NCBI GenBank assembly: GCA_031271725.1 | Contig: JAISVE010000119.1 | Location: 1 to 26,092 of the forward strand | Origin: Bacteroidales bacterium | GTDB lineage: Bacteria; Bacteroidota; Bacteroidia; Bacteroidales; P3 | Reading direction: 5' to 3' | Length of the DNA stretch: 26,092 bases | In this document: positions 15,207 through 23,891 of the stretch, piece after piece | Layout: each line of letters opens with the position of its first letter | Numbering within the stretch: the stretch's first letter is position 1 | Position numbers and translations under genes: made by a program | The notes under the pieces: generated by a model | The model's database searches: none | What the model was told of the DNA's origin: nothing | The model's input: the letters and a program-made list of their open reading frames with translations, nothing else

Positions 15207-15863
15207 TTATTCTGTCAATATTTTTGATGTATATTTAATAATAAAGTTTTTTAGAAATGAGTCGATAAGTTCGTCGGACCTTCCTTTTTTTTGTAAGTCC
15301 GCTTTAATTTTTTTGTATTCTTCCGTCTGCTTGAAAACTTGAAATTGCTTTTCCTTGAATTTTTCATACTCTTGGTATTCAAAGTATTTTTCATTTTTCA
15401 AGTTACCTTTATCAAATTCCAACAGGATATAGTTTTCGTAAGTAGAGCCGTATCCCATGTGGACATAATCCACAAGTTTTCCGTACGGAATTACGAGCAG
15501 TCCTGTCAGCCAATCTATTTTTATGTTTTTGTTGCCGGAAAACACGTCTTTAATAACACTGCGCCATTTAAGTGGTGGATAAGTTTTATTTGATGTCGTG
15601 TCTTCGTATTGAATTTCAATGTCCTTTAAAAATAATTGGTTGTCCCTAACTTCAAAAGTCGCGACATATCCACGCCATAACGCTGAGGAGCTAATTTTGC
15701 TCTTTGGTCTTTTGTCGGGATTCTTTTCAAAATACGCTTCTAACGGATTACTGTGTAAACTATATTCTTTCCCGTTATAGATTATTTTTTCAGGAAATTG
15801 TGCTGTCGCAAAAACGTTCATGCTTAAAAATAATGTCAATACGATTGTCAAAAATGTTTTCAT
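15207..15863 (-). CDS. exported hypothetical protein (218 aa)
   Basis: The signal peptide MKTFLTIVLTLFLSMNVFA-TA is clear, and ATG 15863 with AGG seven bases upstream fixes the start; a longer in-frame extension to 15923 lacks support and would break the signal peptide. The mature part opens FPEKIIYNGKEYSLHSNPLEAYFEKNPDKRPK, then a beta-rich domain (40-150) and a charged helical C-terminus. I recognise no family with confidence, although the 'IIYNGKEYSLHSNPLE' opening looks like a recurrent secreted family in Bacteroidetes/spirochaetes. It is in the same orientation as the following exported proteins, with 50 bp to its upstream neighbour. Confidence 0.7.
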   Translation of the reverse strand: MKTFLTIVLTLFLSMNVFATAQFPEKIIYNGKEYSLHSNPLEAYFEKNPDKRPKSKISSSALWRGYVATFEVRDNQLFLKDIEIQYEDTTSNKTYPPLKWRSVIKDVFSGNKNIKIDWLTGLLVIPYGKLVDYVHMGYGSTYENYILLEFDKGNLKNEKYFEYQEYEKFKEKQFQVFKQTEEYKKIKADLQKKGRSDELIDSFLKNFIIKYTSKILTE

Positions 15864-15913
15864 ATTCTTACCTGTATTTGCTCTGTTAAATATACACAAT
15901 ATAGGCCATTTTT

Positions 15914-17215
15914 CTATTCGCATTTTAAATAATTTTTGTCATTAGCCGGTGTCGGCGGTTTGCCTTCGTTCCACCACATAAAATATTGTCCGTTGGGAAA
16001 CAGTCCCCATCTTGATATGCGTCCGAATTCATTTTCTAAACTGATGAAAACAGCATTGTCAAGATTACTTGTTTTTAATGATTTACATTTCTCTAAAGCG
16101 GATTTTTCTACCTTGTCTGTAAAGCTGCTATTGTCATCATAAATGATCGATAAATGTCGTTTTTCGTTACCCGCCAAATATTCCCGAAAAAATGTCGAAC
16201 TCATGACCAGAGAATAAAGCTGTTTGGAATTGGCCATAATTAGTGAAACAGGAAATTTTATTTTTCCATCTTCTATTGTCGTAGAATAGCTAATGGAAAC
16301 ATTTGAAACCATTGAGGAATCTATTAATGTACAACCGAATCTTTTTTCACCATTCCAATTCACTGAAAATGTCCCATTAATAATTCGTGTATCCGAAACA
16401 AAAAATCGGTTCATAAGACTATCTATGTGTACTTGGTACGTTTTTGATTCAAGGTTACCGATTTGCTCTCTATGATTTCTTACCGTTTCTCGTATCACTT
16501 GTAAAAACAATTTGTCGCCTTTAAATTGTTTCTTTCGCTCTGTTTTACTTTCAGGAATCAGTTCTCCTATTAAACTTGCTAATTTAGGCGAAAAGTTTTT
16601 TTCTCCATTAATTTCAAGCGGTAACCCGACCCATAAAATGGATTTTGTACTTACGGATAGAACACTATCCGCAAAATGAAAAATGATTTTTACTTCGGTT
16701 GATGAACCATCCATGTATCCCGAATGGTCGTAATTTTTGAAATACAATTCTATATTTTTTCTAAGCTTATCGGGGTTTGTCAATTCCTCGATAATAAATT
16801 GTTTTTGGTATTCATTGTGAATCCAATAATTATCAGCCTCTTGTTTCAAGAAATTTTTTATAGCATCTGTAAATTTATCTTCAAAGTTGCTTATTTGTAT
16901 TGTTTCGGTTTGCTGCTGTTTTATCGTTAAAAGTATATTTTCAATCAGTTTCTTATCAACGATTCCAAGTTCCTTATCTCCATTTTTATTTTCCCTGTTT
17001 TCTCTAATCGTCGTTACTTGAATTGAATAATCATTTTCATTCAATTTCAATTCATATTCATAGAGTAAGTCTGTACCCCAGGGAGAAAAGAATTTGTCTG
17101 TAATTGAAATCTTGTCCGGAAGTTGAATCTCTTGAGCGGCTAATGTTTCAAGCAGTCCTAAAACTATTATCATTGTTGTCGATAAAAGTTTGCTTATCTT
17201 GTTATTGTATTTCAT
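15914..17215 (-). CDS. exported hypothetical protein (433 aa)
   Basis: A signal peptide (KLLSTTMIIVLGLLETLAAQ, cleavage near residue 27) is followed by a mainly beta-strand protein with helical stretches (about 85-170), no membrane helix and no recognisable catalytic motif. The C-terminal segment FGRISRWGLFPNGQYFMWWNEGKPPTP is rich in aromatic residues and could be a surface or binding module. It is likely periplasmic or outer-membrane associated. It is adjacent to the 218-aa exported protein on the same strand, so the two may be co-expressed. Function unknown. Confidence 0.7.
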   Translation of the reverse strand: MKYNNKISKLLSTTMIIVLGLLETLAAQEIQLPDKISITDKFFSPWGTDLLYEYELKLNENDYSIQVTTIRENRENKNGDKELGIVDKKLIENILLTIKQQQTETIQISNFEDKFTDAIKNFLKQEADNYWIHNEYQKQFIIEELTNPDKLRKNIELYFKNYDHSGYMDGSSTEVKIIFHFADSVLSVSTKSILWVGLPLEINGEKNFSPKLASLIGELIPESKTERKKQFKGDKLFLQVIRETVRNHREQIGNLESKTYQVHIDSLMNRFFVSDTRIINGTFSVNWNGEKRFGCTLIDSSMVSNVSISYSTTIEDGKIKFPVSLIMANSKQLYSLVMSSTFFREYLAGNEKRHLSIIYDDNSSFTDKVEKSALEKCKSLKTSNLDNAVFISLENEFGRISRWGLFPNGQYFMWWNEGKPPTPANDKNYLKCE

Positions 17216-17753
17216 TGTTAGTCTTCTCGTTCTGTATTTACTGCTTCACTGTTCGTAAATTACTGCCGACTCCTAAATATTCGTAGTTATGTAAGCATGT
17301 CGCCCGCCAACTGTGTATAAAATATAACCTTTTTTCACATTCAGCGCTATTTAATATTGGGGAGACTTACTGTATCGCACTCATTCAACTTTATCAATAT
17401 TATCAAATCCTCTTTTTCATATTGATGGTTTCCCATTTGTTACTTTTTACAATTCCAGCATTTAATGCAATTCTTTTTGCTAAATTAATTTATAAATGAA
17501 AGATTAAATTCGAAATGTTTCCTTATGATCTTTTTGAAAAAGATTCGATGATTTTTTTCCAATGCCAGTTCAAAATATTTACTTGCAATTTTCGATTTAG
17601 ATTTTGCCTTTTCAGCGGATTTATTCTCAGTGAAATTGCAAATATGTTTCAATAAGTTTTCTTTTGAAATGATTTTGAATTGGTATATGGAGAAATAAGT
17701 TGTATTTCTCAATCGGATAAAAATTTAATCGTTGTTTATGTCAAATAAACTTA
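17216..17753. other. 538-bp AT-rich intergenic region between exported proteins and the six-gene operon
   Basis: No convincing gene. A Lys-rich 75-codon minus-strand frame (17485-17712) starts with TTG and has no ribosome site, so I leave it out. At 17734-17750, directly after the last operon gene, an AT-only hairpin (GTTTAT/ATAAAC, loop of 5) could be a weak transcription end. The region marks the boundary of the low-GC operon and may hold promoter signals for the 433-aa gene. Confidence 0.5.
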
Positions 17754-18890
17754 TCACATACATTGTGAAATTATAGAAAGAACTACCAATAACATTAATA
17801 TCCATGTTAGATAGTTAGAGTATTTTTTGAAAATTGTTTCTTCTGTGATTAACCAACCGCGAGTTGCTATTATGCCGGCGATTATTGCTATGATTATTCC
17901 TGAATTTTTATTTACCAAATCGCCAATGGTAAAGGATGTGTAAAATAATGGTTTAATAGAAATCCATATTTTATTTATCAAATTTAGCCCTAAGATAAAA
18001 CATACGGCAAAGGATATCCAATATATGGTATTAAACCACATTTTTTTCGATTTTGGTATTTCTATATCAATGCATAATTTTACGATAGGATTAAGATTAT
18101 TTGTATTAATAATCGTAAGTGTTTTGATTTCAGGGTCAGAATGCTCATTGTCTTTTTCATCATCATAAAAATCAATTTGATTTGCATTCCTATTATATTC
18201 GATTTTTTCTTTGTTTACTAAAACATCAAATTCTTTAGGAGCACGGATATATAGCCACGAACTATAATTTCTTAAGGCTTCATATTCATAAAATACACTT
18301 CGTTCTTCAAATGGACAAAAAATATTAGCCTTCTTTTTGTCTATACTTTTGACCGAATCAAAATATTCTGCTTCTAACAAAAATTTAGTTTTATTAATTC
18401 TATCCAATTTGATAAAGCAAGGATAACCCGATTGATTTTTCCAGATATAGTCGAAAAATTTATCTGCTTCATTTATCCTATCAAGTTCTTCCTTTAATTT
18501 CTTTTTGACTAAATCTTTTATTTCATCATTACTTGCGATTAAAATTCTATCACCTTCTTGTCTAATTTTGAGCCAGCTAAGTCTATTGCGAGGATTAAAC
18601 AAATAATAGTAATTATCGAAATTAAAATTTTCATTTAAACTCATATCGTATTCGTGAGTTATTTTTGCTCTGTTAGGAGTTTCAAATTCAAGCAATCGTT
18701 TTTCCCTTTTTTTGCATTTCTCTAAACCATTAAAGTTTTCTCTATAAAAATCATTATGAGTGTGAATAAACTGATATAAAAGAGGGGTTTCCTCATCTAT
18801 TTGATTTTCAATTCTCTCTAATTCTTCAATTTTCTCAACAGTTTTCTTTGAGAGAGAGTTTAACCCAGGTAAATAAAACTTCTTTTTCAT
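17754..18890 (-). CDS. last gene of the operon: protein with three C-terminal membrane helices
   Basis: I do not recognise the family. Residues 1-280 are soluble, highly charged and mixed alpha/beta, with an N-terminal coiled coil (16-35) and a strand-rich part (200-280, SSWLYIRAPKEFDVLV and TLTIINTNNLNPIVKLCIDIEI). Three hydrophobic helices follow (about 285-305, 329-348, 359-376). The order (soluble sensor then membrane segments at the C-terminus, last gene of a cassette) fits a membrane-acting effector of a conflict system, but this is inference. The start ATG overlaps the ThiC-like gene's stop by 4 bp, so it is certainly part of that operon. Confidence 0.7.
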   Translation of the reverse strand: MKKKFYLPGLNSLSKKTVEKIEELERIENQIDEETPLLYQFIHTHNDFYRENFNGLEKCKKREKRLLEFETPNRAKITHEYDMSLNENFNFDNYYYLFNPRNRLSWLKIRQEGDRILIASNDEIKDLVKKKLKEELDRINEADKFFDYIWKNQSGYPCFIKLDRINKTKFLLEAEYFDSVKSIDKKKANIFCPFEERSVFYEYEALRNYSSWLYIRAPKEFDVLVNKEKIEYNRNANQIDFYDDEKDNEHSDPEIKTLTIINTNNLNPIVKLCIDIEIPKSKKMWFNTIYWISFAVCFILGLNLINKIWISIKPLFYTSFTIGDLVNKNSGIIIAIIAGIIATRGWLITEETIFKKYSNYLTWILMLLVVLSIISQCM

Positions 18891-19960
18891 TCCATATTTA
18901 ATTTTAGAGGACAGAAATCATCACATCGACTGCAATTTTCCAAACATAATTGTTTTTTTGCTCTTGATTCATATATTTTGTTGTCAATTTCTCGGCATTC
19001 ATTGAATTTTAGAATATTAATACAATGAGCTGCTATTTTTGCTGCTTTGATTCCTCTAATAGTTTCTTCTATCGTAAAACTTGAAGTTAAATGTTCGTTT
19101 GGTGTTATGCTGTTTATAATATGGCAACAATTAAAATAAGCGGCAAAAGAAGCACCTATGGCAGAGGCAATATCATCGTTTCCTATAGCATTGTCTGTGG
19201 GTAACGGTCCCAAAGGCATAATTGGAGCATTAAATTTTTGAAGTAATATGGAGTGTTTTTGTAATTGCGATAAGTCAATATGTCCGATATTTTCAACAAT
19301 TACATTAACACCTCTTTCTTGTAAATATCGGCAAATTTTTAATTGTTCTTTTGTTTCCAAAATATGTACTTTATCACAAGCATCTTTGATACCTGCAGGT
19401 CTAAATGTTGTACCTAAACTAATAGCAATATTATATTTTAACGCAATTGCTATTAATTCGTCAATATTTTCAATTAAAACATTATCTGTCTTTTTATTCA
19501 TTATAGAATCAGATAATATTATAGAACCTCCCCTGCTTGTCATCGGAATATGGCGATTCTTTTTTGCTAAGTCGTAAAGTGATAGATTAGCTGTAAAATG
19601 TAGTGTAAAAAAGGCGATTCCATATTCTGCTTGTTCTATAATATGTTCAAGTAATTGATTTTTTGAAATCCCTTTTTTCTGGTCAAATATCGTATAATAT
19701 GGAATTTCCCCTACGGCAACCTCAAAGTTGTCTATAATGTATTTGGAAAGAGCCGTTTTATTTTGAATAATGGATAAGTCCATCATTATGTCAGGAGAAG
19801 TTTCTTTACATTGAAAAATTGTATTTATTTTTTCAATCTCCCTATTAAAACTATTAGTTCTATTAGTCCCTATATTACAATTTACTTGTATAGGATAGCC
19901 CTTACCTATACTAATAAATCCATTTTTTGTTTTGAGTTTAAATGAATGGGGAAAGTTCAT
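18887..19960 (-). CDS. divergent ThiC-family (HMP-P synthase-like) radical SAM enzyme
   Basis: Classical ThiC rearranges aminoimidazole ribotide to hydroxymethylpyrimidine phosphate for thiamine, using SAM and an Fe-S cluster. This 357-residue protein keeps the ThiC core in order: VNCNIGTN (26-33), MDLS (60-63), VGEIPYY (83-89), TSRGGS (141-146), SLGTTFRPAG (181-190), E223 with GH 226-227, GPLPTDNAIG (251-260) and TPNEH (286-290), including the metal-binding histidine positions. The N-terminal domain of ThiC is missing. The C-terminal cluster motif is C339-x3-C343-x2-C346-x3-C350 instead of the usual CX2CX4C. With no other thiamine gene around and a defence-like operon, a different product than HMP-P is likely. 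Confidence 0.8.
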   Translation of the reverse strand: MNFPHSFKLKTKNGFISIGKGYPIQVNCNIGTNRTNSFNREIEKINTIFQCKETSPDIMMDLSIIQNKTALSKYIIDNFEVAVGEIPYYTIFDQKKGISKNQLLEHIIEQAEYGIAFFTLHFTANLSLYDLAKKNRHIPMTSRGGSIILSDSIMNKKTDNVLIENIDELIAIALKYNIAISLGTTFRPAGIKDACDKVHILETKEQLKICRYLQERGVNVIVENIGHIDLSQLQKHSILLQKFNAPIMPLGPLPTDNAIGNDDIASAIGASFAAYFNCCHIINSITPNEHLTSSFTIEETIRGIKAAKIAAHCINILKFNECREIDNKIYESRAKKQLCLENCSRCDDFCPLKLNME

Positions 19961-20928
19961 AACTTTGGCAATTCAATGTCATACTTCCAAATTTTGGAAA
20001 TACCTTCGGTAGTATCGCCAAAATATTTATCACAAACGGGATAAATAACGCTTATTGGCTTGTTTTCATCTGTATTCTCCCATAAATAGTATAATGCCAT
20101 TCCTAAAGCGTGAGGTTTTGTTGATATTGGAGCAAGGTATATATTGGTAAATGACTTTTTGCGTTCTTCTTTATCTATGTAGTTTTTAATTGTTTGTGCT
20201 GCAACAAAAGGGTCATTTGCAGGAGCAAATAAATTATTATCCAAATTTTTAAATCCTTCGTTTCCTACTGATGATTCTGCTTTGTATGCTTTTAATATGT
20301 TTTCCTGAAACATATCTGCTTGCATTGGAGGAAATCCAAACAATTGTATTTTGTTTTTAGCATGTTTCTTCTTACCAGCAACATCTGTAATTCTACTATC
20401 ATCATAGCCTGATGCAATTATTAACAGGTCATTTTCTACAATAGGATTAGGTGAACCTCCATATCCGTAAATTTGTGCTACATCGTGAAAATAATCAGTA
20501 AAATTTGTATTTTCTTCATCGATGTATTTTTGCGGTTCTGTATATAATAGTTCTAATTTAGTTATATGCTTTTTCTTTTGAAGGTATCTTATTATAAAAA
20601 GTATATGTGGTATTAGGAAACCTGTAATGTCAATGCATAACTTTCTATTTTCATCTAATTGGAGTGTATCTAAAAATTGTATAAGCAGAGAATAATCGGC
20701 ATATGAAACAATAGGTACTTGTGTTACATTTGAAGGTATAAATAAATCCCCGTTATATTCCGGCAATACAATAATGTATTTTTCCTTTGCATTGATTAAT
20801 TCAAGCACTTTACTTACTCTTTCCGTTTTATTAAATGTCGAAATCAAAATATCATAATCTAAGCATTTAATTTCATCGACATTTGAATATTTTTGCTTAT
20901 AAAAATATGTAAAATCAATACTAGGCAT
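19957..20928 (-). CDS. two-lobed Rossmannoid protein of unknown function
   Basis: A 323-residue protein of two similar alpha/beta halves. The first half has a strand ending CIDITGF (98-104), then LELLYTEPQKY (125-135). The second has LLIIASGYDDSR (168-179) and NIYLAPISTKPHALGMALYYL (262-282). The DITG and (P/G)-x-S/T-K-P-x-A-L-G loops are the kind that bind nucleotides or small ligands and recall CARF-like D-x-TGG-x-K loops, but I cannot name a family. The ATG at 20928 overlaps the ATPase stop by 8 bp; a longer frame (20976) is unlikely. It is probably a sensor or enzyme coupled to the ATPase and ThiC-like protein. Confidence 0.6.
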   Translation of the reverse strand: MPSIDFTYFYKQKYSNVDEIKCLDYDILISTFNKTERVSKVLELINAKEKYIIVLPEYNGDLFIPSNVTQVPIVSYADYSLLIQFLDTLQLDENRKLCIDITGFLIPHILFIIRYLQKKKHITKLELLYTEPQKYIDEENTNFTDYFHDVAQIYGYGGSPNPIVENDLLIIASGYDDSRITDVAGKKKHAKNKIQLFGFPPMQADMFQENILKAYKAESSVGNEGFKNLDNNLFAPANDPFVAAQTIKNYIDKEERKKSFTNIYLAPISTKPHALGMALYYLWENTDENKPISVIYPVCDKYFGDTTEGISKIWKYDIELPKL

Positions 20929-22897
20929 TTTGTGCAAATAAATCAAGTGTGTTATTAAATTGACTAAACGGTGCATAGTACTTTTGTCTTTTTGCAGTTA
21001 ATACCGTTTCAAAATCAACTGATCCCTCTATATTGAAAATACTCTCAGCTTCTTTACTAGACAATATTACTATACCTCTCTTATTTAAAGACAATTCCCA
21101 ATGTGGAGCAATTATTCCGTTAATATAGTAAGTTCTAAATTTATCGTTAGAATTCTTATCTCTCCTATCTTCTGTTTTTATTATATAAGAATATTGTTCT
21201 AAGAAGTTAAAAATATCTCTTGCTTCATTGCTTAGTTCTTCGAGGTTTAATCCAAAAATATTTATTGAACATTCGGGTGGAATATCGGAATATTTTAATT
21301 CTCTCAAAAATTTACCAAGGCGCTCAACACATTCAAATGGCTTACCTTCTTGCCTTACAGGAGTTCTATTGTCTTCAAAAAACCAATCAATCGTATCTTT
21401 AATACCTTTTGCCTGTGCTTCAAAATTAACGTTCGTGCTTCTAAAGGCTTCTTTGTCTTCATTGAAGTGTGTCCATTTATAAGCGTGTTTTAAGATGTTA
21501 AGCAAATTACGAGGTGTTCCGCTTGACATTTTAATAAACTCTTCAAAACCGTAATATGGCACATCTTCTCTCGTTTCACGAGCAAGCATATCTATTACAT
21601 CTCTCTTATATTTTTCTAAAACTTTTCTATGCCGATTATCTTTATCTATTGGATTTTTTAAATATTCTAATGCGCTGTTTTTTATTTCATTAGATGATTG
21701 AGTTAGATTTTTATTTTCTTTCCAATCACGATAAAATAATAATACACTTGTTCGTTCTACAACAACATCGTCAGAAAATAGATTTGAAATTATATTGTCA
21801 GTATCTTTTTCTGACAATCTATATTTCTTTAATTTGTCTTTTAACTTGTAAAAATATGATTTACTTTGCGATTCTTTTTTGTCTTTTATTTTATTCACAA
21901 AATCCTCAATGTTAAAAGAATCAATAAAATCGTCTATTCGTTTTGGAGATGGGAAACAAATACCGTTTAGGTTTAATCGATGTTCGCAGATTTTTCTAAT
22001 AAACTCGTTATAATCTTTGTTGTTCCTTAAAAAATCGTCCAAAATAACTTCTTCGAACTCTGAACCTTCTTTATTCTCTTCCCCACTTCCTAATGCTTCA
22101 TATGTTTTTATCCCATATAGTCGCGCACCAATTCTAAATGTACAAGCCGTATTTTTTTCTCTTATTAGTGTTTGGATTAATCTTTGCTGATTTTCAGATA
22201 TATTTTCTAATTCATCAATTAAATACAAAAATATTTTGTCTTTGAAAAACGGAACATATTTTTTAATCAGTTGAGGTAATTGGTAAGTAATTGTTGAAGG
22301 TGATATTAAAATATCAATGTGCAGTTTTTTATCGTCATTAAAGATACAGTTTTCAACTTCGTAATCAACTTCTTTTTGTAAATGGGAGAAAAATGAGACA
22401 AGATTAGCAAGGTCATTAGGAGTATTTTCAGGCTTTTTATTTAATAATTCAATAATATTCTCAACAAGTTTTTTTTCATTTGTAATTTCAATGATACCAT
22501 TCTTCTGCAAATCAATAATAATATTCAATGATATTTGAGTTAGCCATAGCTCCCAATAGTAAGCATATATACTTCTCCAGACTTCGTCAATCTGTCCTTT
22601 ATTACTAAAACGCTCTGAATTAAAACTGCTACATCTTACATAAATTCCTATAAATTTATCATCTTCAAAACCTTTTTTCAAGTCATCTTTATACTTTATT
22701 TTTTGCAGTTCATATGAAAAATAACGCATAAGATGTGTTTTGCCGCTTCCCTTGCTACCCAATATTATCATAGGCATAACAGAGGTAGGCTTTAATAGGC
22801 TTTTGAATCCCCCTTCGTCCGAAATATCTACCCAGTATTGAACAATCTGTTCGTCTGTAAAATCAACAGCTTTTGTTATGTCAAATGGATTATTCAT
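20921..22897 (-). CDS. large P-loop ATPase (ORC/STAND-like) with C-terminal winged-helix-like region
   Basis: Walker A is GSKGSGKT (47-54), and the hydrophobic Walker B strand is IFLYLIDELENI (222-233). A downstream basic segment with an arginine (TFRIGARLYG, 253-262) follows, which could be the sensor. The 658-residue protein then has a helical region of about 280-450, a SSGTPRNLLNILKHAYKW (about 453-470) lid-like segment, and a C-terminal part (about 520-620, FLRELKYSDIP and FLEQYSYIIKTEDRRDK) that looks like a winged helix. This architecture suggests an Orc1/Cdc6-like ATPase of a conflict system that senses or moves on nucleic acid. It overlaps the PRTase gene by 4 bp and the next gene by 8 bp. 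Confidence 0.82.
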   Translation of the reverse strand: MNNPFDITKAVDFTDEQIVQYWVDISDEGGFKSLLKPTSVMPMIILGSKGSGKTHLMRYFSYELQKIKYKDDLKKGFEDDKFIGIYVRCSSFNSERFSNKGQIDEVWRSIYAYYWELWLTQISLNIIIDLQKNGIIEITNEKKLVENIIELLNKKPENTPNDLANLVSFFSHLQKEVDYEVENCIFNDDKKLHIDILISPSTITYQLPQLIKKYVPFFKDKIFLYLIDELENISENQQRLIQTLIREKNTACTFRIGARLYGIKTYEALGSGEENKEGSEFEEVILDDFLRNNKDYNEFIRKICEHRLNLNGICFPSPKRIDDFIDSFNIEDFVNKIKDKKESQSKSYFYKLKDKLKKYRLSEKDTDNIISNLFSDDVVVERTSVLLFYRDWKENKNLTQSSNEIKNSALEYLKNPIDKDNRHRKVLEKYKRDVIDMLARETREDVPYYGFEEFIKMSSGTPRNLLNILKHAYKWTHFNEDKEAFRSTNVNFEAQAKGIKDTIDWFFEDNRTPVRQEGKPFECVERLGKFLRELKYSDIPPECSINIFGLNLEELSNEARDIFNFLEQYSYIIKTEDRRDKNSNDKFRTYYINGIIAPHWELSLNKRGIVILSSKEAESIFNIEGSVDFETVLTAKRQKYYAPFSQFNNTLDLFAQNA

Positions 22898-23883
22898 AAG
22901 CTATATTTTTTATTGTAACGCTTAAAAATTGGATGCCAATTAGTGTTATCCTCATCACACCATATTATTGGCAATGTATTGTTAGGTGTATTATGATTAA
23001 AGCCGAGCAAGAGCTGACAATCTCCCCAGCCCAACGCAGCATCATTACTATATTTTTCTTTATTTCCTGTAAATCCTTCTTGTTCTAAAACGCTATAAAT
23101 TAAAGGTTTTCCGAGTCGAAAGCAAAACTCTTGTGTAAAATTCTTTTCAAAAAGAAAACCATCTTTATCTGGAAAGAATCGAGATTTCGCATCAAAACAT
23201 TTGTATGTGTTATCTAATTCTATCACAGCTTCTACTCTGTCATATAAACCACTATCCCTAATTTTATTTATTCCATTTGATGTTGCAAATAGCATTAAAT
23301 ATGCGACTTTTGCATCAGAAGATAATTGTTTTAAACATTCTACAGTTCGTTTATTTTGTTCATTTGTTGCTTGCGAACCGGAACCACAAAAGTCATCGAT
23401 AAAAATATATTGTGTAACACTTGAAGAAGAAAGTTGTTTGGAGGCTGTGCTTATAGTTGTAATATCGACAAATAATTCATTTGGCAAATTATTTTCTTGG
23501 CGAAAATGATAAAGTAAATGTGCGCCGCTTTCAGATGGATTACCAACGCCTAAAAATCTTGTATTGTTTTCTTCAATTTTAAATGCTGATTCTATAAAAT
23601 CTTTGTCTAATGTATTACCATTATTTCTTCTGATATTATCAATTATTGGATACCTATATAAATCTCTATACAAAGATTTTAATAATTTTTTCATAGGAAC
23701 ATCTCCAAAGAACATAAACTTTGACAGGAGGTAAAGAGCGTGAAATTGTTCCTTTTCATTGGAAAAATTAGCAAGCCATTTTTCCAAATTAGGTTGTAAT
23801 GCCTTATAGTCCCAAAGTGTTTCATTAAGGTCTTTTATTTTTGCTTTTAGCTTTTCTTGCGCTTCTATCTCTATATCGGTCAT
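22894..23883 (-). CDS. phosphoribosyltransferase-like protein (PRTase-CE type)
   Basis: The 329-residue protein has an N-terminal helical segment (1-75) and a type I PRTase-like domain. The PRPP-binding loop reads FIDDFCGSGSQ (161-171; two acidic residues after a hydrophobic strand, then a GSG loop). Further conserved-looking blocks are LGVGNPSESG (111-120), LGWGDCQ (284-290) and FNHNTPNNTLPIIW (295-308). The block order matches the family I recall as PRTase-CE, described in genome-mining of bacterial conflict systems. Its chemistry is unproven: it might modify a base or nucleotide. It lies between the methyltransferase (8-bp gap) and the ATPase (4-bp overlap). Confidence 0.75.
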   Translation of the reverse strand: MTDIEIEAQEKLKAKIKDLNETLWDYKALQPNLEKWLANFSNEKEQFHALYLLSKFMFFGDVPMKKLLKSLYRDLYRYPIIDNIRRNNGNTLDKDFIESAFKIEENNTRFLGVGNPSESGAHLLYHFRQENNLPNELFVDITTISTASKQLSSSSVTQYIFIDDFCGSGSQATNEQNKRTVECLKQLSSDAKVAYLMLFATSNGINKIRDSGLYDRVEAVIELDNTYKCFDAKSRFFPDKDGFLFEKNFTQEFCFRLGKPLIYSVLEQEGFTGNKEKYSNDAALGWGDCQLLLGFNHNTPNNTLPIIWCDEDNTNWHPIFKRYNKKYSL

Positions 23884-23891
23884 ATTTTCAT

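Noticed and set aside
14493..17300. Possible integron cassette array (exported hypothetical genes, short inverted motifs between them)
   Set aside because: I could not find paired attC core sites (GTTRRRY with its complement) around the genes.
17485..17712. 75-codon Lys-rich minus-strand reading frame
   Set aside because: It starts with TTG, has no ribosome site, low-complexity composition and no recognisable similarity; it lies in AT-rich intergenic DNA.
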